DNA of 8,876 nt from Actinomycetes bacterium (GCA_021798135.1 JAJZYI010000131.1:1-8876), one strand, 5' to 3'; positions 1 to 6,490 are shown, counted from the stretch's first letter. The notes: a model not told the origin generated them from the sequence alone. Program-made: numbers and translations.

Positions 1-130
1 GCCGCCGCTGCCGCCGGCCGTGCCGGCCGTGCCGGTCGTGCCGGCACGGGGCGTCGGCACGCCGGGCACCGCGGACCGCACGCCGCCTGGCGGCAGCTGC
101 GGCGCTGGGCCGGCCGGCGTCGGCCGGGCG
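1..130. other. Flank downstream of the flippase gene, with 9-bp tandem repeats
   Basis: This stretch follows the stop codon of the leftward flippase gene. Near 18-44 the 9-mer GCCGGCCGT occurs twice in tandem and once more with one change. On the minus strand an open frame with in-frame GTG codons (near 81, 69 and 60) runs off the left edge and would give a Gly/Thr/Ala-rich N-terminus, so it may be the start of the next leftward gene. Too little is visible to call a gene, and GC-rich DNA is open in most frames by chance. Confidence 0.3.
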
Positions 131-2701
131 TCAGCCGATCGCCTCTTCGACGGCGAGGCGTGCCGTCCCGGCAACCCCGTCCACCCTCGTCTCGTCGCCG
201 TCGTACCAGTGCAGGACACGCAGGCGGTAGGCGATGGCGACCATGTGCCGCAGCGTCGTCGCGGGCGCCGCAGCCGGCGCGCCGGCGCCGCGTCGTCCGG
301 CCGCGCCGGCACGGGCAGCGACGACGCTGCGGAGGCCGAGGCGGTGGGCCACCACCATGACCTCGGTGTCGAAGGCGTCGTCCGGCCCGTCCAGGCGTGC
401 CAGCACCTGCTGGAGCACCGACCGCCGCGCCGCGACGACCCTGGCGGCGGGGTCGCCGGCCGGCTTCCGGAACAGGGTCCGGCCGACGGCGACGCCGAGC
501 CACCCCGACGGCGTGCGGTGCCGTGCGGCCGGGACCCCGACGACCAGGTCGGGCGGGCCGTCTCCCGTGCCGGCGAGCGCGGCCACGAGTGCCTCGGGAG
601 CGACGGCGCCGGGGTCGGCGAGCACCAGGTAGCGCCCGTTCCCACCGGCGAGCGCGCCGCGCAGCACGTCGGCGCGGGCGAGGGGCCTGCCGGCGTCGGC
701 CGGCAGGCCCGCCTGCGGTCCGACGTGGCCGGGCCCGCCGCCCACCGGGAGCGCCCCGGCGTGGCGGCCCCGCAGGTCGCCCCGTCTCGGTCGGTCGCCC
801 CGGTCGCGCAGGTCGCCCCGTCCCCGTCGGTCGCCCCGGTCGCGCAGGTCGCCCCGTCCCCGTCGGTCGCCCCGGTCGCGCGGTGGCGCGGCGGGAAGGC
901 CCACCACGTCGAACGTCGTGCCCGCGGCGCGCAGGGCGGCGACCATGGCGGCGACGGCCGGCGGCAGGTGGCCGGTGTCCTCCAGGCGGGCCACGACGGT
1001 GACGTCGACGCCGGCGAGCGCCGCGGCGGCAGCGTCCGGCCCGGTGCGCGCCACGTCGACCTCGCCCGGGACGTGGGCGCCGGGGACGCGCCCGCCGAGC
1101 CCATCTGCCCCGGGTCGCCGGGCGAGGCGCCTGGCCGGGTGGCGCTGGCCCAGCGCCGCGGCCGCCATGGCCAGCGCCATGGTGCCGGTGACGCCGAGGG
1201 TCAGCCAGGCGATGGTGTCGAGGCCGCGGTGCGCCAGGACGATCAGCACGGTGACGGCACCGACCGCCACCCAGCAGGCAGCGGCGAGCACCGAGGTCCG
1301 GGCGAGGAAGAAGTACACGAGCACGCTGGCCAGGCCCATGGCCGCCGCCGCGGCGGACAGGATGGCCAGCGGGCCGCTGGCGTCCTGGTAGGCGTGCCCG
1401 AACAGGACGGCGATCACCAGGTGCGGGAACGCGGCGATGGCGGCGGCCGCCCCGCCGCTCAGCAGGGCCGTCAGCAGCAGGGCGTCGGCCAGCAGCCGGC
1501 GCAGCTCGCCGTGGCGGTCCTGCGAGGCGGCGAACCTCGGGAAGACCGTCATGGCGACGGCGCCGGGAAGGAACAGCGCGACCCGGGCCGCCGTGGACGC
1601 CGCCACGTAGTACCCCGCGTCGACCCGGCTCAGGTAGTGCCGGGCCAGCAGCGAGTCGACCCCCAGGAAGGCGGACACGCCGGCCAGGGCGACCACGGCC
1701 AGCATGGCGGGACCGGCCCGCAGCGCCACCCCGTCGGTGGCCGGCGCCGCGCCGGCGGCGCGCTGGCGGTCACCTCTCGCGCCCCGGCCGGCGAGCTCGG
1801 TGCGCAGCACCCACACGAGCACGGCGAGCGAGGCGATGCCCGCCAGGGCGCTGGCGGCCGTGGCGCCGTCGAGGCCGAAGCCGGCGCCGGCCAGCACCAC
1901 GCCGGCGACCAGGCGGACCACGGACCCGGCCACGAGGGACACGGCGACCGGGCGGAAGCGCAGCTGGCCGATGAGCAGCCCCTGGGGGACGATCGTGGCG
2001 ACGCTCGTGGCCACGTAGGTGCCGAGGAGCAGGAGCGGCACCGGGCTGGCCAGGCTGAGGAAGCGGTCGACGACCGGGGCGAGGGCGCCGAGGAGCGCCA
2101 GGACGGCGGCCGCCGCCGCGCAGGTCCACAGGAAGGGGCGGGCCAGCGCTACCGCCGTGCCGGTCGCGGCGGTGGCGGTCGTCGCGTCGTCGGTGGCGGC
2201 TGCCACCCCGGCGTCGGTGGTGGCGGCTGGTGTGGCGCCTGCGGCAGCCGCGGCGGTTGCCGCGCTGGCGTCGCTGGCGTCGCTGGCGGCGGCGGCGGTA
2301 GTGGCGGCTGCTGCCGCGCTGGCGGCTGCTGCCGCGCTGGCGCTGGCGCCGTTGGTGGCGGCGGTGGCCAAGGCGACCGCCGGGCCGACGAGCCCCGCGG
2401 GCGAGCGCCGCGCCCGGCGCTCGGCGACCGACTGCGTGACCGCGGCCTGCAGCGCGGAGATCGGGAGCACGGCCACGGTGACCAGCCCGAGGAGCGAGCC
2501 GAGCGCGCCGTACCGGGCGGGGCCGAGCATGCGGCTCATCGCCATGTGGAACACGAAGTTCCCGCCGTTGTAGACGAGCGTGGCCAGGAAGAAGGCGAGC
2601 CCTCCGTTGCGGGCCAGGGTCGGCAGCCCAGCCGACGCGCCCGGGGCGCGTGCGGCGCCCGCCGGGGCGTCACCGCGTGCCAGGTACCGGGTCAGGGGCA
2701 T
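131..2701 (-). CDS. Polysaccharide flippase (Wzx/MATE-like) fused to a degenerate GT2-like domain
   Basis: From the ATG at 2701 the protein has 856 residues, nearly twice the usual flippase length of about 450. Residues 34-520 look like a polysaccharide-biosynthesis/MATE-type transporter with about 12 hydrophobic helices; the stretch with DAGYYVAASTAARVA and FPRFAAS (about 361-392) is typical. Such proteins flip lipid-linked glycans across the cytoplasmic membrane. An alanine-rich insert (about 106-187) lies between helices 2 and 3. After residue 550 the order resembles a GT2 (dolichyl-phosphate-mannose-synthase-like) fold: VDVTVVARLEDT in place of VVIPxYNE, then TFDVVGL, GNGRYLVLADPG in place of the DxD segment, and FDTEVMVVAHRLGL matching FDxEl. 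The DDGS and DxD acidic motifs are mostly lost, so it may be catalytically dead. An RGD-rich repeat (about 609-644) sits just after TFDVVGL. Upstream in-frame starts exist at 2758 (ATG) and 2776 (GTG). The flippase part is fairly sure; the GT2 reading is inference. Confidence 0.8.
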   Translation of the reverse strand: MPLTRYLARGDAPAGAARAPGASAGLPTLARNGGLAFFLATLVYNGGNFVFHMAMSRMLGPARYGALGSLLGLVTVAVLPISALQAAVTQSVAERRARRSPAGLVGPAVALATAATNGASASAAAAASAAAAATTAAAASDASDASAATAAAAAGATPAATTDAGVAAATDDATTATAATGTAVALARPFLWTCAAAAAVLALLGALAPVVDRFLSLASPVPLLLLGTYVATSVATIVPQGLLIGQLRFRPVAVSLVAGSVVRLVAGVVLAGAGFGLDGATAASALAGIASLAVLVWVLRTELAGRGARGDRQRAAGAAPATDGVALRAGPAMLAVVALAGVSAFLGVDSLLARHYLSRVDAGYYVAASTAARVALFLPGAVAMTVFPRFAASQDRHGELRRLLADALLLTALLSGGAAAAIAAFPHLVIAVLFGHAYQDASGPLAILSAAAAAMGLASVLVYFFLARTSVLAAACWVAVGAVTVLIVLAHRGLDTIAWLTLGVTGTMALAMAAAALGQRHPARRLARRPGADGLGGRVPGAHVPGEVDVARTGPDAAAAALAGVDVTVVARLEDTGHLPPAVAAMVAALRAAGTTFDVVGLPAAPPRDRGDRRGRGDLRDRGDRRGRGDLRDRGDRPRRGDLRGRHAGALPVGGGPGHVGPQAGLPADAGRPLARADVLRGALAGGNGRYLVLADPGAVAPEALVAALAGTGDGPPDLVVGVPAARHRTPSGWLGVAVGRTLFRKPAGDPAARVVAARRSVLQQVLARLDGPDDAFDTEVMVVAHRLGLRSVVAARAGAAGRRGAGAPAAAPATTLRHMVAIAYRLRVLHWYDGDETRVDGVAGTARLAVEEAIG
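772..879 (-). repeat. 36-bp tandem repeat, three copies, encoding RGD-rich 12-mers
   Basis: Three head-to-tail 36-bp units start at 772, 808 and 844. The units at 808 and 844 are identical; the one at 772 differs at two bases. Read leftward in the flippase frame each encodes DRGDRRGRGDLR or a close variant, giving six RGD tripeptides. Because 36 is a multiple of three, changes in copy number keep the frame. The repeat lies where a GT2 enzyme would carry its DDGS loop. Confidence 0.9.
2141..2386 (-). repeat. Alanine-rich low-complexity insert in the first cytoplasmic loop of the flippase
   Basis: About 82 residues made almost only of Ala, Thr, Ser, Asp and Gly lie between helices 2 and 3 of the flippase, where relatives usually have a short charged loop. 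The DNA contains a perfect 18-bp direct duplication (2303-2320 and 2321-2338) and shorter 9-bp GGCGTCGCT-type repeats nearby, which suggests growth by replication slippage. The frame stays open throughout. Confidence 0.75.
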
Positions 2702-2723
2702 CCCACGCGCCGCGATGGCCCGA

Positions 2724-2733
2724 CCTCCTCCCC
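2724..2733 (-). promoter_or_regulatory. Strong Shine-Dalgarno-like GGGGAGGAGG with ambiguous start
   Basis: On the minus strand a near-perfect anti-16S match lies 22 nt before the ATG at 2701, which is too far for normal use, but only 7 nt before an in-frame ATC at 2716. An ATC start is rare, so the true start may be 2701, 2716 or 2758. If translation starts at 2758 this string is coding and the match is accidental (it encodes part of WGGGR). Confidence 0.35.
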
Positions 2734-2779
2734 AGACCGCCCTACCGGCTCCGCCCATGGAGCACGGGCGCGTCACGCG

Positions 2780-2785
2780 ATCCTA
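2780..2785 (-). promoter_or_regulatory. -10 box TAGGAT for the flippase gene
   Basis: TAGGAT on the minus strand predicts a transcript start near 2773. This would lie just inside the upstream GTG candidate (2776) and argues for a start codon at 2758 or further downstream. No good -35 is visible 17-18 bp upstream. The hexamer matches those in front of gltA and the Ig-like protein gene. Confidence 0.45.
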
Positions 2786-2861
2786 GTGTGGCGCGCCAGC
2801 CTGCCGCCTGGGCCCGGGCAGCAGGGGCGCACCACGCACCGTGGCAGGTCTCGTGGCCCCC

Positions 2862-2889
2862 TCCCAGGGGCTTCCCAGCAAATTCCCAG
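2862..2889. promoter_or_regulatory. Three TCCCAG direct repeats on an 11-bp period, possible operator
   Basis: TCCCAG occurs at 2862, 2873 and 2884, exactly 11 bp apart, about one helical turn, so all copies face the same side of the DNA. The last two flank an A/T-rich CAAAT. The cluster lies between the two divergent genes, about 75 bp upstream of the flippase -10 box and 185 bp before the sqdB start. The repeats are seen directly; regulator binding is inference. Confidence 0.4.
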
Positions 2890-3055
2890 GGACGTGCGGC
2901 AACATGTCGTGGCGCCGTGAGGACGGCGCCCGCCCGCCGGCCGGGTCCTCCCGGGGCGGGTCGAGGTGCCGTGCGCGTCCATGCGGCCGCAGGCACACCC
3001 GGTGCCGCCACGGTGGCGGTGCCGCCGGTCGCATGGTCGCCGGCACGTTCCGCAC

Positions 3056-3064
3056 GGAGGAGGA
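3056..3064 (+). promoter_or_regulatory. Ribosome binding site of sqdB
   Basis: GGAGGAGGA lies 8 nt before the GTG at 3073. It selects this GTG as the start; no in-frame ATG gives the canonical nucleotide-binding N-terminus. Confidence 0.85.
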
Positions 3065-3072
3065 CACTGACG

Positions 3073-4257
3073 GTGAGGATCCTGGTGCTCGGCGGGGACG
3101 GCTACCTCGGCTGGCCGACGGCGCTGTACCTGTCGCGCCGCGGGCACGACGTCGGCGTCGTCGACAACTTCGCCCGCCGCCAGTACGACCACGAGATGGG
3201 CGTGGACAGCCTGGTGCCGATCGCGTCCATGCAGCGGCGCGTGCGGACCTGGAACGAGGTGTCGGGCCTCACCATCGACTCGTTCGTCGGCGACCTGACC
3301 GACGCCGTGTTCGTGCAGGACGTCCTCCGCCGCTTCGGGCCTCAGGCCGTCGTGCACTTCGCCGAGCAGCGCTCGGCGCCCTACTCCATGATCGACCGGC
3401 AGCACGCCGTGTACACCCAGGTCAACAACGTGGTGGGCACCTTGAACCTGCTGTACGCGATCGCCGACATCGACCCGTCGATCCACCTCGTCAAGCTGGG
3501 GACCATGGGCGAGTACGGCACGCCCAACATCGACATCGAAGAGGGCTTCATCGAGATCACCCACAAGGGACGGACGGACCTGCTGCCGTACCCCAAGCAG
3601 CCGGGCTCCTTCTACCACCTGTCGAAGGTGCACGACAGCCACAACATCATGTTCGCCTGCCGGATCTGGGGCCTGCGGGCCACGGACCTCAACCAGGGGA
3701 TCGTGTACGGGCAGGAGACCGAGGAGACGGCCCAGCACCCGGACCTGGCCACGCGCTTCGACTACGACGGGGTGTTCGGCACCGTCCTCAACCGGTTCTG
3801 CGTGCAGGCAGTGGTCGGCCACCCGCTCACGGTGTACGGGACCGGCGGCCAGACGCGGGGGATGCTCGACATCCGCGACACGCTGGCCTGCATCGAGCTC
3901 GCCTGCGACAACCCGGCCGAGGCGGGCGAGTACCGCGTCTTCAACCAGTTCACCGAGTCGTTCTCCGTCCAGCAGCTGGCGGAGATGGTGGTCGACGCCT
4001 TCCCCGGCGCGGCGACGATCGACCACGTCGACCCGCCCCGGGTCGAGAAGCAGGAGCACTACTACCGCGCCGCGCACACCAAGCTCCTGGACCTCGGGCT
4101 GGTGCCCCACCTGCTCCAGGCGTCGACCCTGCGGTCGATGCTCGCCGTGGTGGACCACCACCGTGACCGCGTCGACCCCGAGGCGATCCTGCCGACCGTG
4201 GACTGGCGCAAGACCCAGAGCACGCTCACCACGGGCGGCACCCCCGTCTCTGCCTGA
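3073..4257 (+). CDS. sqdB: UDP-sulfoquinovose synthase (SQD1/SqdB family)
   Basis: The 394-residue protein is an NAD-dependent extended-SDR enzyme that makes UDP-sulfoquinovose from UDP-glucose and sulfite, the head-group donor for the sulfolipid SQDG and, in some archaea (Agl3), for surface glycans. The Rossmann motif GGDGYLG is at residues 7-13. The family signatures HFAEQRSAPYSMIDR (95-109), GTMGEYGTPNIDIEEG (143-158), SFYHLSKVHDSHN (179-191), LNQGIVYG (206-213) and GQTRGMLDIRDT (259-270) are intact. T144, Y181 and K185 correspond to the catalytic Thr145, Tyr182 and Lys186 of Arabidopsis SQD1, offset by one. Length matches the mature family, with a tail of about 15 extra residues. The usual sulfolipid synthase partner (sqdX/sqdD) is not in the window, so the final product is open; the divergent flippase suggests a glycan role as an alternative. 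Cytoplasmic and soluble. Confidence 0.96.
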   Translation: MRILVLGGDGYLGWPTALYLSRRGHDVGVVDNFARRQYDHEMGVDSLVPIASMQRRVRTWNEVSGLTIDSFVGDLTDAVFVQDVLRRFGPQAVVHFAEQRSAPYSMIDRQHAVYTQVNNVVGTLNLLYAIADIDPSIHLVKLGTMGEYGTPNIDIEEGFIEITHKGRTDLLPYPKQPGSFYHLSKVHDSHNIMFACRIWGLRATDLNQGIVYGQETEETAQHPDLATRFDYDGVFGTVLNRFCVQAVVGHPLTVYGTGGQTRGMLDIRDTLACIELACDNPAEAGEYRVFNQFTESFSVQQLAEMVVDAFPGAATIDHVDPPRVEKQEHYYRAAHTKLLDLGLVPHLLQASTLRSMLAVVDHHRDRVDPEAILPTVDWRKTQSTLTTGGTPVSA

Positions 4258-4317
4258 ACTCGTCCGCCGGCCGCCCGGCACGCCGGCAACGCCGGACAGG
4301 GCGGCGCTGCCGTGCAC

Positions 4318-4383
4318 GCTGGCCGCGGTGGCCGTGCTCGCTGGCCGCGGTGGCCGTGCTCGCTGGCCGCGGTGGCCGTGCTC
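4318..4383. repeat. 22-bp tandem repeat, three perfect copies
   Basis: Three identical head-to-tail units start at 4318, 4340 and 4362, each beginning GCTGGCCGCGG and ending CCGTGCTC. A degenerate further copy follows. The unit length is not a multiple of three, which supports a noncoding location. Each unit contains GGCC-GCGGT-GGCC, a potential mini-hairpin, so the array could also fold as RNA downstream of sqdB. Confidence 0.9.
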
Positions 4384-4525
4384 GCCGGCCGCAGCTGCGG
4401 TCGGTCCCGGCGCGAGCCGGCTCGGGCCCGGCGCTCCCGCCAGCCCGTCGCGACCCAGGGCCACCAGGCGCTCGGGGCAATCCGGCCGGCTCTTGCCTGA
4501 CCGTTGCAGGGGCGCGCGACAGTGC

Positions 4526-4554
4526 TTGCGCGAGGACGTCCGAGCATTTAGGCT
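4526..4554 (+). promoter_or_regulatory. Sigma70-type promoter TTGCGC-17-TAGGCT
   Basis: A -35 TTGCGC (4526-4531) and a -10 TAGGCT (4549-4554) are separated by exactly 17 bp. The predicted start is near 4561. It is the best-spaced pair in the window, yet no convincing gene follows: the next CDS starts about 408 nt downstream and has its own -10 box. Confidence 0.55.
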
Positions 4555-4764
4555 GCGATCGGACCGGGCATGTCTCGACGGCGCTCGCGAGCAGGTACCC
4601 CCCCGCACCTCTCTGCGAGCCAGTCGATCGACCGCTCCCTACAGCGAACCCGGCACCAGGTCTGCTCCGATCTCCCACATCCCCGACCGGAGCGGACCTG
4701 TCTCGTTACAAGTTACCGAGTGGTCACCCTATCCGGCCGAGGGCACGTGCGCCAGCACCTAGCG

Positions 4765-4774
4765 AGAAATTTCT
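4765..4774. promoter_or_regulatory. Perfect palindrome AGAAATTTCT, possible regulator site
   Basis: A 10-bp perfect palindrome, extendable to 16 bp (GC-N-AGAAATTTCT-N-GC) with one mismatched pair. It is the most A/T-dense decamer in a very GC-rich window. With no loop it cannot form an RNA hairpin, so a dimeric DNA-binding protein is the natural reading. It lies about 195 bp upstream of the Ig-like protein gene. Confidence 0.35.
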
Positions 4775-4955
4775 TGCCACGTTCGGCGTGAGTCGTTCGG
4801 GACGACGGGGAGCACGGTCCGTGAGGTCTCTCGCGTGGTGGTCGTGCCGGGGCCCTGCCGGCGCTTCGGGCCAGGATCCCGGCGTCGCGGTGCGGCGGCG
4901 GCCGGCGGGCCGCACCCGCGCCGCGACCGACGCCGACGGCCTCCGCCGCACCCTG

Positions 4956-4961
4956 TAGGTT
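4956..4961 (+). promoter_or_regulatory. -10 box TAGGTT giving a leaderless transcript
   Basis: TAGGTT ends 7 nt before the ATG at 4969, so transcription should begin at or next to the start codon. No Shine-Dalgarno sequence is present, which fits leaderless translation, common in actinobacteria. The -35 candidate (CCGACG, 4933-4938) is weak. Confidence 0.5.
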
Positions 4962-4968
4962 CCTGGCG

Positions 4969-6387
4969 ATGCCGTGGGACCGACGCCGCCACCCTCGCCG
5001 CGGCACCGCGCGGCCCCGGCGGATCCTGGTGGCGGCAGCGGGCGGCGCGGTGGCGATCGTCGTCCTCGTCGCCGTCGTCGTGCAGGTCGGCAGCCAGTCG
5101 CTCCCCTATCGCCGCAGCGTGGACCTGAGCTACGCCGCTTTGGTCGGGCGCCTGGCGGCGCCCTCGGTCGCGACCGGCCAGGACCTCGCCGCCCTGCTGT
5201 CCGCCGCACCGGGCGACCAGCGCTCCGCCGTCTTCTCCGGCCTCGACGGCGTCGCCGCGGCAGCCGAGCGCACGGCCACCACGGCCCGGCTGGCCACGCC
5301 GCCGGCGCCGGCGGTCGCCGCCGGCATGGACTGCACGACCGCCCTGGAGCTGCGTGCCACCGCCGCGGCGACGGTGCGCTCGGCGGTCGAGCGCCTGCTC
5401 GGCGGCAGCACGGGCACCGCTGCCGGCGCCGGCGCCACGTCGGCGGCGACCGCGGCGCTGACCGGTGCCGGGCGGCAGCTGCAGCGCGCCGACGACCTGT
5501 GGGCCACCTGCCGGAACGCCCTGCGCCACGGGCCCGGCCTCGCCCGGGTGCCGCCGTCGGCGTGGATGACCGACCCAGCCGCCTGGTCGGCCGCGTCGGT
5601 GGCCGCCCTGGTGTCGGCCATCGCCGGCTCGCCGTCGCTCGCCGCCGCCCCGGCCCTGGCGATCGGCTCGGTCACGAGCGACCCGCCCGCCGTGTCGCAG
5701 GGCGGCGGAGCGACGTTCATGCTGCCCTCGGCCTCCGCGCTCGGCGTGACGGTGGTCGTCGTCGACTCGGGCAACGTGGACCTCCCGCACGTCGTGGTGG
5801 AGGTCCGCGCCCAGCCCGCCGGCCCGCTGGGCGCCGGCCCGCCGGTGCGGCGTACCGTGGACGTGCGGGCGGGTTCGGCGGCCACCGTGGTCCTCACCGG
5901 CCTTCGCGTGACGCCGGGAGGCACCTTCACCCTGGTGGCGTCGGCCCGGAGCGACGGACCGACGGGCGCGGCCGGCGTGGTGCGGGCGGCGGACGTCTCC
6001 ACCACCGTGTCCGTGGCCCAGGCGGCGAGCAGCGCGGCGGTCACCGCGTCGGCCAGCCAGCTGCACGCCGGCGGCCGCGTGGTCTACACGGCGACCGTGA
6101 GCGGCACGCAGGCCGGCGCGGCCCCGCCCACCGGCACCGTCACCTTCGAGGACGCGGGCACGCCGATCGCGTCCTGCGCCGGCATCCGGCTGGCGCGCGG
6201 CACGGCCACGTGCCCGGTCACGTACCCGACCGTCGGGGTGCACAGCATCACGGTCGTCTACTCGGGCACGGCGGAGGTCGCCGGTTCCACGTCGCCCGCC
6301 ATCACCGAGACCGTGTCGGCCGCGCCGGCGCCCCAGACCGTCCCCGGGCGCGCACCGGCGTCGTCGGGGCCCGGGTCCAAGCCCTAG
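4969..6387 (+). CDS. Membrane-anchored exported protein with CARDB-like and bacterial Ig-like domains
   Basis: The 472-residue protein has an Arg-rich N-terminus (RRRHPRRGTARPRR), then one hydrophobic helix at about 19-40 (ILVAAAGGAVAIVVLVAVVV), so it is probably anchored with the rest outside. Residues 45-215 are Ala-rich and helical, with a likely disulfide pair C122/C181. Residues 230-345 resemble a CARDB-type sandwich (VVVVDSGNVDLPHVVVEVRAQP region). Residues 355-450 match a bacterial Ig-like repeat (PTGTVTFEDAGTPI, then HSITVVYSG), with C403 and C415 close enough to bridge. The tail 450-472 is a Pro/Ser/Gly linker ending in a repeat. There is no LPXTG motif and no enzyme signature. A role in the cell envelope or adhesion is inferred from architecture only. 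The start rests on the leaderless promoter and the position of the helix. It is followed by gltA, which has its own promoter. Confidence 0.8.
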   Translation: MPWDRRRHPRRGTARPRRILVAAAGGAVAIVVLVAVVVQVGSQSLPYRRSVDLSYAALVGRLAAPSVATGQDLAALLSAAPGDQRSAVFSGLDGVAAAAERTATTARLATPPAPAVAAGMDCTTALELRATAAATVRSAVERLLGGSTGTAAGAGATSAATAALTGAGRQLQRADDLWATCRNALRHGPGLARVPPSAWMTDPAAWSAASVAALVSAIAGSPSLAAAPALAIGSVTSDPPAVSQGGGATFMLPSASALGVTVVVVDSGNVDLPHVVVEVRAQPAGPLGAGPPVRRTVDVRAGSAATVVLTGLRVTPGGTFTLVASARSDGPTGAAGVVRAADVSTTVSVAQAASSAAVTASASQLHAGGRVVYTATVSGTQAGAAPPTGTVTFEDAGTPIASCAGIRLARGTATCPVTYPTVGVHSITVVYSGTAEVAGSTSPAITETVSAAPAPQTVPGRAPASSGPGSKP

Positions 6388-6462
6388 GCGGCAGCGGCCT
6401 GACGTGCCCCGGCGTCGTCGGGGCCCGGGTCCAAGCCCTAGGCGGCAGCGGCCTGACGTGCC
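6355..6462. repeat. Perfect 54-bp tandem duplication across a stop codon
   Basis: Copies at 6355-6408 and 6409-6462 are identical, and a few bases of a third follow. Copy 1 encodes the last ten residues (PASSGPGSKP) and the TAG stop of the Ig-like protein plus 21 bp beyond; copy 2 repeats the same bases as noncoding spacer. Removing one copy would leave the protein unchanged and shorten the distance to the gltA promoter. Each unit contains AGGC-GGCAGCG-GCCT, a small stem-loop without a T run. Confidence 0.95.
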
Positions 6463-6490
6463 CCGGTGTCGCCGGCACGGGCGGAGGCCA

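Larger units (their letters stand above)
2702..3072. other. Divergent control region between the flippase gene and sqdB
   Basis: This gap separates the two divergent genes. It contains a minus-strand TAGGAT box (2780-2785), a minus-strand GGGGAGGAGG (2724-2733), three TCCCAG repeats 11 bp apart (2862-2889) in the most AT-containing part, and the sqdB Shine-Dalgarno (3056-3064). I see no convincing -35/-10 pair for sqdB itself and no small gene. Confidence 0.6.
4258..4968. other. 711-bp gap without a convincing gene, possibly transcribed
   Basis: Between sqdB and the next rightward gene I find no reading frame with host-like codon use. The first part (4258-4500) is GC-rich and carries a threefold 22-bp repeat. 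The middle (about 4545-4800) has clearly more A/T than the rest of the window, a well-formed promoter at its left edge, and a perfect AGAAATTTCT palindrome. A small hairpin GTCGT-TCGGG-ACGAC lies at 4792-4806 and a GC-rich one near 4848-4864. No tRNA, tmRNA, RNase P or known riboswitch signature is recognisable. Confidence 0.6.

Noticed and set aside
20..2920. Open frame of 966 codons on the plus strand
   Set aside because: It is the mirror of the flippase gene in very GC-rich DNA. Its product is Arg/Gly/Ala-rich with no domain, while the minus strand gives ordered membrane helices.
4258..4310. Rho-independent terminator directly after sqdB
   Set aside because: GC-rich inverted segments are present but no single long stem or T run stands out.
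2773..4608. Open frame of 611 codons antisense to sqdB
   Set aside because: sqdB is unmistakable on the plus strand; the antisense product has no recognisable fold.
4570..4791. Possible 73-residue gene just after the 4526-4554 promoter
   Set aside because: Its ATG is well placed, but about a third of its codons end in A or T, unlike the real genes here, and there is no Shine-Dalgarno or domain. A noncoding transcript fits better.
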